Below are positions 19,201 to 24,289 of a DNA stretch of 64,000 nt, piece after piece. Below the pieces are notes generated by a model. That model was not told the origin of the DNA, searched no databases, and saw only the letters and a list, made by a program, of their open reading frames with translations. The translations under genes were made by a program, and so were the position numbers. Each line of letters begins with the position of its first letter. The first letter of the stretch is position 1. This stretch comes from Candidatus Obscuribacterales bacterium (lineage in GTDB: Bacteria > Cyanobacteriota > Vampirovibrionia > Obscuribacterales > Obscuribacteraceae): NCBI GenBank assembly GCA_019752635.1, contig JAIELX010000100.1, positions 1 to 64,000 on the forward strand. The letters are read 5' to 3'.

Positions 19201-19356
19201 ACGACTTCGAAGCTGCATGAAAATCTCAGACAAAGTGAAGCTGGCAGGGCTCTTTTGGAAAAAATATTGCACTCTGCCGCTTGTGTACAGTATGTGACAT
19301 CCAGGCAAGGACCTTATAAATCGGACGGTATCATAAATGGCTCATCAAAAAATTAG
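10213..19356 (+). CDS. Giant glycine-rich exported protein (PGRS/FHA-like) with FecR-like C-terminus
   Basis: This 3,047-residue protein starts at ATG 10213, 8 bases after GGAAG; an in-frame GTG at 10198 is less likely. Residues 1-26 form a signal peptide (MLASLSAQATLAQS). The body is beta-helix-like, with alternating strands such as LNVAGNLTNAGNLFSVAQN and repeated GGS/NGG turns, as in filamentous haemagglutinin-type adhesins. A module of about 2.5-3 kb occurs three times (starts near 10402, 13408 and 15930), each with LVTPAE(F/Y)IAL(L/V)Q-type and LNLP.GVT.NVD sequences. The first two copies carry poly-Gly blocks (about residues 600-860 and 1430-1680). A third GGxGG block at about 2263-2760 resembles mycobacterial PGRS. 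Residues about 2867-2956 look FecR-like (LILEKGAMLFAP, GGGRVVLQPGKQVVLTR). There is no membrane anchor, sorting signal, or obvious two-partner-secretion domain. The 3' end overlaps the next gene by 20 bases. Confidence 0.88.
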   Translation: MVVGNWIKLASSIMLASLSAQATLAQSATDSLQSTSATPPRSINLDLASSNATVAAPNQTATNPVTIQVGDSTQTVTAGQLLTPAQMVAVMQVLHTGTQSLVLNADGTASGGSMNINPYIAQNLSTLNIPVGVTVYDRSSVLNVAGNLTNAGNLFSVAQNSTTFTSTISAANIFNLQGALISSVQTATGGLNLNLIAANNIVNAGRIISSGQLNVSAGGSIINALPSGLTGPTPTMQAFANLNLNAGNIVNSGLLSSTNSNVNLAAQQLQSTLQNLTINNTGGSVQALLGSINAGDLLNNTNISLVGGDWLSRELNLEAGTGTINADIEQLSGVLNSYAGAAYFLANAPTLTLGNNSITGDPTFASTGNIVINGAIAPAEALAIIAGGNITSTGDASISQSGAFPVTLIAGANIIGGGLSGNQTFDNASATVGSVTIQLDGSRGGNIDFTAGASVPVITNHGGGVTLIANSNSATTGNIWFPGAGTSIDTSDTSGAGGNVLLLAGGSGGIANSGAIAQSIQLGDVITGGVPGGSISIYAAKPVITSGATATFAADGSSSATFGPGLTNNNGSIKVGSLVTIGAGGAQGSGGTTAGTNDGAPGGAGANGGNVTVLAGLNFDATNILSYGGGGGGGGGGSTSTMLAGGAGGVGGAGGTGGGISVRAVTGSINLSGETNSSGGGGGGGGGAGSTGGINSSGAVGVGGAGGSAGVITLLAGQSLDVSGAIVASDGGVGGNGGRDQSYGSGGPGGGGGASLGGSGGGGGSGGSGGVNTFRTTGTGGSGGNGAVSGGGGGSGGVGPTGNGGGGAGGGGIAGGGAAGASGSGTILPGRQGFPGASTLSYAYGSGGALGGASANGASIVISLPGSSTFGLVQFEADSDGAGGVNIGFSAGLMGTYNLSGATISGIITNNASFTMTNGASSLVLKNASGAPISTQAQAITYLSTIYPTFTRMLGAGMNGGSAAPLLVAGGGLGGRQSGIGANGTNGGGAGFGASGAGVTLGAHNITMSSASAPNVYGGTVSVSTLASLDTKTYFTNADYTSLSVAAASMTAGTLISAGGLQATTNVSINGVNFGTSAAAGTYTGPSSLTLIESGTPYTIGSGALVTPAEFIALLQASYGSQSLVLSGTGAGTGIATGGSFTLSSSNIPIGGFSALNLPAGVTENVDQTVTAFNISGNAVVNGRINFEASSAQLNVGGITSIGASGSVIFNGSIGGAIVSSGNLNVAGNLNLGSAAGSTVSLVSAQSIGISGSILSANAFTSGNLTMIAGASLSPSPPSGTVSFNSGSATGGTLQVGGAVSTSGGNFSAVAYRGGGFDGNIVVLGAVNTGGSKTNGDLTMIAGATSGTGIFINNVITGGSAGSGNSGAVTLLAATPVISGGGSVSISSGVLSPIPPFVTSGLMLTNASVITGNIQTSGSGGLSGTGGSNAGGNGFNGGAGGNGAAITISAAGDIRTGNLLSYGGGGGGGGGGASSNGAAGNGGAGGSAGAILLTSSLGKLNILGEVNSSGGGGGGGGGAGLGVNAAPGTAGAGGSSAPITLSAAGSMTVSGAILAVDGGAGAVGGLATVTSSGGGGGAGGPSLGGSGGGGGGGAAAGADYSGGGGGAGNGAVTGGGGGGGGIGTAGGGSGGEGGGATGGGAGGRAGSGVVLNGYNGLAGSAGTYIYGSAGAAGGAGGDGGRTGTLGVQSFIGLSSFLVTTTATNTSGFVSIVGNDGTAGRIYFINTTATGINIGDGTAGTTAIPVGGTFTLINSGSGNVINFDNIGSTSLTSANALTTYLALRYPFPTFLSDKKGFGGAGGTGAGLVANGGSSGQNGFGGTAPGSAVATGIGHNGAAISLSGNTILLSSAAGPANVYGGTVDITTYGGAVSPVYLANANYGAGASTAAVTVTGANSFTTASAVNAKNSVVISGVNYATSAAPGSYAGLASSRITESNSLYTVNSGMLVTPAEYIALVQNGSSAQTLILTGTGPGTGFASGGNFDLAAANVPVGGFQNLNLPDGVTQNVDTTVTTFENSGSAIINGALNFAASNAQLNVGTTTSIGLNGSVNFNGAGGGAIVSGSSISVAGNLALGVSAGSTLSLFSAQNISINGNIASPGVFTNDHLIIIAGAKIVPDPPSGVVSFNSGSTTGGFVNVGGSISTNGGNLTVAAYGGVAPSAGRITITGSINSGGLAANGNVTLLSGAYFGTGISTGSISTSGAGGGGTAGSVTLMTAPPVIAAPGTVSLVSGVLTPNPPFVTTSMTLNSSRINVGSITTDGANGTGGNAGAIIVKSAAQIQTGAISANGGTGAAGINGVTPGQSGAAGGAGGGGGTIAVSGSDVTVASVSANGGAGGSGGTAVDGMSGGAGGAGGDGADGMAGSPGNDGDPGVVPGASGGDGSSGGDGQDGSGAGAGGGGGSGQSGGSGGAGGSGGAGGSFEASSIGAVDVVAISLRGGDGGAGGAAASGGSGGVGGAGGSGGSGGVGGAGGSGGSGNAGTGGIADNGTNNATNGGAGGAGGNGGAGGNGGNYGVGGDGGSGADGGDGGNGGAGGSAGNGGTIKVTALAFNVGTTDVSAGVAGAGGAGGSAGSGGAGGIGGLPGDGGAGGSGGNAGNGAAGGSGGASATAGNTSGSGGAGGAGAIGGRGGNGGIGATGGSGGNGGIGGDGGVGGNAGAVSNGAISGNGGFGGNGGSGGAGGFGGANSSGVPGTAGTAGSAGTAGSAPSGGVGGIGGNGGGLGAGGSGGTAGTGGRGNNGIAGSSGAPGAIGLTGSPGVAGTIDFKKVILPATPVITSSNNSLATSISAKPLQIVLNLPPLGITSALVPTDLTRSLGRQSASRELGQVDMSQQLKGGVAVFQEQESIAIFNGFSFDSSTISQIAQQGVCIGGGSGANRLILEKGAMLFAPRTKITVTTKEGDVHINAGAIAMIFEDGHDVSILDLSDSRSGDVEVFSTGGGRVVLQPGKQVVLTRNAAASYGAINPSPKIAQRGLKQTTLGDGITAYSSDFSIISALTTSKLHENLRQSEAGRALLEKILHSAACVQYVTSRQGPYKSDGIINGSSKN
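10402..10655 (+). repeat. Giant-protein module, copy 1 (divergent)
   Basis: It encodes TVTAGQLLTPAQMVAVMQ, then TQSLVLNADGTASGGS, then LNIPVGVTVYDRSSVLNVAGN. The same order recurs at about 13408 and 15930. This N-terminal copy is the most divergent of the three. Confidence 0.75.
13408..13810 (+). repeat. Giant-protein module, copy 2
   Basis: It encodes VSINGVNFGTSAAAGTYTG, then LVTPAEFIALLQ, QSLVLSGTGAGTGIATGGSF, and LNLPAGVTENVDQTVTAFN. It closely matches copy 3 in order and wording. It is preceded by the YGGTVSVST linker, also shared with copy 3. Confidence 0.85.
15930..16330 (+). repeat. Giant-protein module, copy 3
   Basis: It encodes VVISGVNYATSAAPGSYAG, then LVTPAEYIALVQ, QTLILTGTGPGTGFASGGNF, and LNLPDGVTQNVDTTVTTFE. 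The following ~700 bases also parallel those after copy 2 (PPSG.VSFNSGS.TGG). Confidence 0.85.
17100..18490 (+). repeat. PGRS-like GGxGGxGG tract
   Basis: About 460 codons consist almost only of Gly with Ala, Ser, Asn, Asp and Val in GGAGGxGG-type units, built from GGC/GGT/GGA codons. The repetitive GC-rich DNA creates long open frames on the opposite strand, which are artefacts. Tract length may vary by slippage or unequal recombination. Confidence 0.85.
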
Positions 19357-20806
19357 TCCTCCTTTCAGTTCTCGTAGGCTTCACGAAGTCTTTTTCACTC
19401 GAAATAAAACTATTGCCGTATGTATTGTGACCACGCTCATGGCTCTTTTCGGTTCGGTTGCTTACACGAAGCCTCAATCTCACAGAGATATTTACAAGGA
19501 GGCTTATATTTACGGTTTTCCGATGGTCATGAATTACGGCATTATGTACGCCTATTTCGTTGACCGAAACTCCGGACAGTTCAAGGCGCCTTTCAACCAG
19601 ATTTACAATGAAGCGCGCGTATTTACGCCAAAGGATACTGCGGTCGTGACGCCGAACAGCGATACTCCCTATTCTTTTGTCGGAATGGATTTGCGCGCTG
19701 AGCCGCTGGTTCTAACGGTACCGCAGGTCGAAAAAGACCGCTATTATGTGATTCAGCTGATCGACATGTACACGTTTAACTACGGATACATTGGCACCCG
19801 TAGCACCGGAAATGAGGCGGGCAACTACTTGGTTGCCGGTCCGAATTGGAAGGGACAAACACCGCCAGGAATCAAGAAAGTCATCCATTGCGAAACTCAG
19901 TTCAGCCTGGCGGGATACCGGACGCAGCTCTTTGGACCTGAAGACATGAAGAATGTAATTAAGGTGCAATCAGGCTACAAAGTTCAGCCTCTGTCTCAAT
20001 TTTTGAAGCAACCGCCTCCTCCGGCGGCACCCGCAGTTGAGTTTCCACCATTTACTGCGGATGGGATGAAGACGAATTTCCCAAAATTTCTCAACTTCGT
20101 CCTTCAGTTTTGCCCGCCTGTGAAAGAAGAGAACGCGCTTCGCGCCAGGTTCGCTGGGGTTGGCATTGCGGCCAATAAGCCATTTGACCCCGATAAACTT
20201 TCGGTCTCCGACAAAGCTGATGAAGCCTCCGCCGTCAGCCAGGGCTATAGCGAAATCGTTAAGCGGAAGGACCAAATCGGAGCGAATATCAACGGGTGGC
20301 TTGTAGGTTCAATTCTTGGTGACAGAGCCTTTTTTCGTGGCGACTGGCTTTTGCGGGCCGCTGGCGCAATGGCGGGAATTTACGGAAACAGCGCGGCGGA
20401 AGCGGTTTATCCGATGGCAAAGAGCGACGTTTCAGGAGAGCCTCTCGATGGCAGCAAACACAACTACAAACTGACATTTGCTGCAGGACAGTTCCCCCCG
20501 GTGAACGCCTTCTGGTCTGTAACTATGTACGATGGCAAAACACAGCTGTTGATAGAGAACCCGATTAACCGCTATCTGATCAATTCGCCAATGGTGCCAG
20601 GTATGAAGAAGGGGGAGGACGGCTCTCTTACAATCTACATTCAAAAAGATGCTCCTTCGTCCGACAAAATGGCAAACTGGCTGCCGGCACCGAATGGTCC
20701 GATTTACATGGTAATGCGCCTTTACTGGCCAAAGCAAACGAAACCTTCCATCTTGCCGGCCGGTGCCGGTACTTGGTCGCCGCCGGCCATAGAAGTTGCT
20801 AATTAG
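19337..20806 (+). CDS. Exported DUF1254/DUF1214 domain protein
   Basis: This 489-residue protein has an N-terminal basic stretch and hydrophobic helix (about residues 24-43), giving a long signal peptide or anchor. The DUF1254 domain follows (about 50-180: EAYIYGFPMVMNYG, TPNSDTPYSFVGMDLRAEPLVLTVP, RYYVIQLIDMYTFNYGYIGTR). The C-terminal DUF1214 domain ends with FAAGQFPPVNAFWSVTMYDG and NWLPAPNGPIYMVMRLYWP. The biochemical role of this family is not established. The ATG lies inside the last 20 bases of the giant gene, so the two are probably translationally coupled. A stable hairpin at 20840-20874 closes the unit. A second family member without signal peptide is at 33221-34609. Confidence 0.9.
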   Translation: MAHQKISPPFSSRRLHEVFFTRNKTIAVCIVTTLMALFGSVAYTKPQSHRDIYKEAYIYGFPMVMNYGIMYAYFVDRNSGQFKAPFNQIYNEARVFTPKDTAVVTPNSDTPYSFVGMDLRAEPLVLTVPQVEKDRYYVIQLIDMYTFNYGYIGTRSTGNEAGNYLVAGPNWKGQTPPGIKKVIHCETQFSLAGYRTQLFGPEDMKNVIKVQSGYKVQPLSQFLKQPPPPAAPAVEFPPFTADGMKTNFPKFLNFVLQFCPPVKEENALRARFAGVGIAANKPFDPDKLSVSDKADEASAVSQGYSEIVKRKDQIGANINGWLVGSILGDRAFFRGDWLLRAAGAMAGIYGNSAAEAVYPMAKSDVSGEPLDGSKHNYKLTFAAGQFPPVNAFWSVTMYDGKTQLLIENPINRYLINSPMVPGMKKGEDGSLTIYIQKDAPSSDKMANWLPAPNGPIYMVMRLYWPKQTKPSILPAGAGTWSPPAIEVAN

Positions 20807-20839
20807 AAGCCATTTGCAAATCAAAACAAGCTACGCTGC

Positions 20840-20874
20840 ATGGGGGTGCCTCAAATCGATTGAGGTGCCCCCAT
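20840..20874. terminator. Bidirectional hairpin between convergent genes
   Basis: A 15-bp stem (20840-20854 with 20860-20874) with a 5-base loop includes two adjacent G-U pairs. It lies 34 bases after the DUF1254 gene stop and about 100 bases beyond the opposing gene. No strong T-run follows on plus; the minus side becomes T-rich about 10 bases later. Confidence 0.6.
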
Positions 20875-20973
20875 CCATCTTCCCGGCCATTCTAAAATAG
20901 AGGATTCGTCCTCGACGTTGGGGCAAGTCAAGCGATGGAGAAGACAGTCTAAAAGCAGTTACTACAATCCAAG

Positions 20974-22032
20974 TCAACGCCAGATGATTTCGAATGCTTG
21001 TCGTTGTTGACGCATTGAGATCTTCGCGTTTTGGACTGAGATGAGCGCGAACTTGACCTCTGCCGAGGATTTGGCATCCAGAGCAACAGCAAAGCCATCT
21101 TCGGCCGTCCCCCACGTGTTTTCAGTCTCTTGCATGAAAATTGACAAAAACGCACCACCCATCAATGCCTCAGAGGGAATTGCCGATTCGGTTCCTGGCG
21201 GCGAACCTCCCGCCATTGCACTATCTGCTATGGCACGTGGACTTGCTGCGCCTGGCGGCTGCCAAACGAGACAGCAATTTGCAGTCGCATCAAGGCAAAG
21301 TTGAAAGGCAAAAGCGGTGCATTCAGGAGGAATCTCGTCTATAAAACTTCGAAAGTAACAGGCGTGCCTTTGGTCGAGATAAACCTGAAGCAGCTCTCGT
21401 TGATGCGCAATGGCGCTACAGTCATTCATTAGCAAGTAGTGTAGGCGGCCAGGCAGACCTTGTTTCATCTGCGCGATGGAGGCATTGGATACCGTCCCCG
21501 CTCGACGGCGATCGATCCAAAATGGAAAAGGATAGTATCTAGATTGATCTCCGAGAAGCGTCAGCACTCGCAAGTTTCCAAAATCATATGCCGCCGCGAA
21601 CTCTTCGGGGGTAACCACAATTGCAGTCAGTAGATCGGGCGGCAACTCGGCGTTTGCAATTCGCAAATTGGATTTTTCATACAACACACCACCCAGGTGC
21701 GGTGCGAGGAATCCGGGGGCCAGCCCGGTAAATCCTCCGGAATCAACATACTGTCCTTCACAAGCAAGAGGATAAATCTGCCGAAAGAAATCCAGCGGCG
21801 CGCCGGGATAGCGAAGAACTTCTTCACGCAGCTCTCGCTTTAAAGTGAACACGATTTCTTTCTGCCCGACGGACGAAAATCCACTACTGACGTAGGACCA
21901 ACAGGAGAGTGATTGACCACAAACGTCGATCTCATGGAGATGAATTGTCACAGCTAATTTTTGCGGTATCAGTGTGACGACGATCGGAAACTCGACCTCT
22001 TTCTTCGGTTTATGTTTATCCCACCATGACAT
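20974..22032 (-). CDS. Uncharacterised cytoplasmic protein (DUF3480-like appearance)
   Basis: This 352-residue protein has no signal peptide or membrane segment. Its N-terminal third is distinctive: IVVTLIPQKLAVTIHLHEID, CWSYVSSGF, QKEIVFTLKRE and a PLDFFRQIYPLACEGQYVDSGG stretch. The wording recalls the DUF3480 domain known mainly from eukaryotic SARA-type proteins, but I cannot confirm that without a profile search. The rest is alpha/beta without recognisable motifs; Cys residues near LCLDATANCCLVWQPPG are notable. ATG 22032 is preceded by GAGGGG at about 11 bases. It converges with the DUF1254 gene across a hairpin and is divergent from the gene at 22305. Function unknown. Confidence 0.75.
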   Translation of the reverse strand: MSWWDKHKPKKEVEFPIVVTLIPQKLAVTIHLHEIDVCGQSLSCWSYVSSGFSSVGQKEIVFTLKRELREEVLRYPGAPLDFFRQIYPLACEGQYVDSGGFTGLAPGFLAPHLGGVLYEKSNLRIANAELPPDLLTAIVVTPEEFAAAYDFGNLRVLTLLGDQSRYYPFPFWIDRRRAGTVSNASIAQMKQGLPGRLHYLLMNDCSAIAHQRELLQVYLDQRHACYFRSFIDEIPPECTAFAFQLCLDATANCCLVWQPPGAASPRAIADSAMAGGSPPGTESAIPSEALMGGAFLSIFMQETENTWGTAEDGFAVALDAKSSAEVKFALISVQNAKISMRQQRQAFEIIWR

Positions 22033-22304
22033 CGATTGTCAACCCCTCGCAGAGGTTCTCGTTTCGGACGTCCGTCCATTCTACTCCAGCCCGTCTCTCT
22101 TGACTTTGGGGTGTCGTCGTAACGTCTCGAAAAACGGTTACTACGAGTAATGTGCGGTGGCACAATTCGGAGCTAGCTCTATGTCCACCACCGAAAAAGC
22201 CTTGGCAGTCGTTTCTTTTTCCTATGATCAATCTTTGCGTCGGCTTAACGCAGTGCCGACTATGGTAATTGCGCACAAACACACTTCTAGTGGAGGGCGC
22301 CATT

Positions 22305-23354
22305 ATGTCTTTAGAGCGAGCAGCGGAGAACAAGCTGGATGGAGATAGGGTCGACTTGACCGCGGCAGGCGTTAACTTCAATATTGATAGGGATTTCGAT
22401 CTGAAGTTGATTCATAAGTATGACGAAAAACACCCTTCGCTACCTCGGGTGATCATCGGAGGATCGCGTTCTGGCCCCGTTGGTCGTCCTGGTCCTGTAG
22501 GCGGCAGTTCTTCTGCCGCGATGGTTGGTGGTGGACCGGAACCCGAGTTACCGGGGGCTATGGCAGCGGGATTGCCTGCGTGGGATAGCGCGGGCGATGG
22601 CGGTGCAGAACCTGATCCGGTTCGCGTCGGTACCGCCCCTGGTATGATTGGTCGGTCGATCTCTGAGTCAAGTTCACCGGAAATTCAACGATCATCAGCA
22701 ACAGGCGCCGTCTCGCTCAGTATGCTGCTTGAGGCGTCCGGCAAGCCGGTTCACAGCCCCAGCGAGACGGGTAGCCATCCGGTAGAAGCTCTGCCAAGCG
22801 CGCGCCGACCGGACCAACACAAATCTGATCAACCTCAGTCTGACCCCAGCGAATCCTTGAACGAATTGTCCCATGACGAGGGCGTCATTCTGCAGTCGGT
22901 CCATAGCGACCAGATGGTCTTGCGTAGGTTAGCAGCAATGCATAAGCTTTTATCTGAAACATCCAAGGACATTGCAAAAAGTGTGTCTTTGGATGGAAAA
23001 ATGTCGCCACAAGTCAAGAAAGATCTCGAAGAAGCTTTCGAACAGGCCAAAAAACTTGGGTGCGAAGAATCGTTCACTAAGTCTGTAAACTCAGCGCTTA
23101 AGAGTTCAGGCAGTTCTTTCCGTATCGTTCTTGATCAGCGCCAGTCAAGCAAAATTGAGAGCCTGGATGGAATTCTAAAGGGAGCAGAGCGTTCGGTGTC
23201 GGTTGTGAATATTGAAGAGGGGAAAGTGACTGACGAACACAAGTTTCGCGTTGAAGATTTGTCCAGGCTATTTGAGCGTCTGCGACCTAAAGAAAAAGGC
23301 GAACCCCTTCGCAAATCTTCGGTGCAGGAGGAGTTGAGACCAAACGATAAGTAA
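22305..23354 (+). CDS. Uncharacterised soluble protein with disordered middle
   Basis: This 349-residue protein starts at ATG 22305 with GGAGGG 7 bases upstream; earlier in-frame starts lack such a site. The N-terminal ~60 residues (MSLERAAENKLDGDRVDL, FDLKLIHKYDEKHPSLPRVIIGG) look folded. Residues about 60-200 are Gly/Pro/Ser-rich and disordered. The C-terminal half is a charged helical region (LRRLAAMHKLLSETSKDIAKS, VKKDLEEAFEQAKKLG) then alpha/beta (SFRIVLDQRQSSKIESLDGIL). No signal peptide. No family recognised. The transcript ends at a very stable hairpin (23378-23431). Confidence 0.75.
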   Translation: MSLERAAENKLDGDRVDLTAAGVNFNIDRDFDLKLIHKYDEKHPSLPRVIIGGSRSGPVGRPGPVGGSSSAAMVGGGPEPELPGAMAAGLPAWDSAGDGGAEPDPVRVGTAPGMIGRSISESSSPEIQRSSATGAVSLSMLLEASGKPVHSPSETGSHPVEALPSARRPDQHKSDQPQSDPSESLNELSHDEGVILQSVHSDQMVLRRLAAMHKLLSETSKDIAKSVSLDGKMSPQVKKDLEEAFEQAKKLGCEESFTKSVNSALKSSGSSFRIVLDQRQSSKIESLDGILKGAERSVSVVNIEEGKVTDEHKFRVEDLSRLFERLRPKEKGEPLRKSSVQEELRPNDK

Positions 23355-23377
23355 ATCCCGTGGCGGCGCGGCTGCTT

Positions 23378-23431
23378 CAATAGCACTGTGGCAGACACGA
23401 CCGATGTCCTGTGTCTGCCACAGCGCTATTG
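23378..23431. terminator. Long hairpin between convergent genes
   Basis: CAATAGC then CTGTGGCAGACAC (23378-23398) pairs with GTGTCTGCCACAG then GCTATTG (23411-23431): 20 pairs with one A/C mismatch and a 12-base loop. It lies 24 bases after the upstream stop and 88 bases from the opposing gene's stop. Probably a two-way transcription barrier. Confidence 0.7.
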
Positions 23432-23518
23432 CGATACTGTCGATCAATTTTGGCTGAAGTGTTTTGGTTCCGGGAAAGCCCTTGGTGGTAGCACAGGTCT
23501 GGATGACGAATAGCGTTT

Positions 23519-24193
23519 TTACTCAGACCGGAAAGTATAACCCTGTCCATGCACCGTTTTAATTGGACTTTCTGCATCACCGACCTTCAATTTTTTTCGA
23601 AGATTCGTCATGTGAACCCGAACGGTATCCGGCGAGGACTCTGAGGTTGAGGACCACGCACGTTCGACGAGCGCTTCGGAACTGAAAATCTGATTCTTAT
23701 TACGCAGAAGGAACTCGAGCAGGAGAAATTCCTGGCGGGTCAAAGATAATTCAACACCGGCTCTGAATGCAGTTCTTGTTAGCGTATCGACCTTGAGATC
23801 GCCAGATGAAAGCTCTTCGCTGACAACGGTTTGAGGGCGACGCATCAGTGCACGAATCCGGGAAACTAATTCCTTAAATGCAAAGGGTTTCGTTAGATAG
23901 TCGTCTGCTCCGTTATCGAGTCCCCTACTTTTTTCATCCACACTGGCTTTCCCGGTCAACATCAATACTGGAGACTTTACTCCGCTCCTTCTGATGTCAG
24001 CTACGAACTCCAGCCCGGTTTTCACTGGCATGTCCCAGTCGACAATGAGGCAATCGAATTGTGAACTAGCAACGAATGCTTCGGCTTCCCTGGCGCTATT
24101 CGCTACATCGACTATGTATCCCGCTAAAACCAGTCCTTCGCGAAGAGTATCCGTTGCCGTGGCATCGTCATCAACTACCAAAATCTTGGACAT
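23519..24193 (-). CDS. OmpR/PhoB-family response regulator
   Basis: This 224-residue protein has a receiver domain (1-115) with acidic pocket D8-D10, phospho-acceptor D52 (LIVDWDMP), T80 and K102. A winged-helix DNA-binding domain follows (about 128-222: LSLTRQEFLLLEFLLRN, SPDTVRVHMTNLRKKL, IKTVHGQGYTF). It should be phosphorylated by a histidine kinase and bind promoters as a dimer. The gene is divergent from a TPR gene and the histidine kinase at 25786, 96 bases apart, the natural partner. The shared intergenic region is a likely target for autoregulation. Confidence 0.95.
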   Translation of the reverse strand: MSKILVVDDDATATDTLREGLVLAGYIVDVANSAREAEAFVASSQFDCLIVDWDMPVKTGLEFVADIRRSGVKSPVLMLTGKASVDEKSRGLDNGADDYLTKPFAFKELVSRIRALMRRPQTVVSEELSSGDLKVDTLTRTAFRAGVELSLTRQEFLLLEFLLRNKNQIFSSEALVERAWSSTSESSPDTVRVHMTNLRKKLKVGDAESPIKTVHGQGYTFRSE

Positions 24194-24289
24194 GGTTACT
24201 CACAGATTTAAGGTGAAGGGGTAGGACTCGAACAGTTGCTTCCGGAGCTTGCAAAACACTTTCTCTATTCTACGGCATGGTTTTAATCT

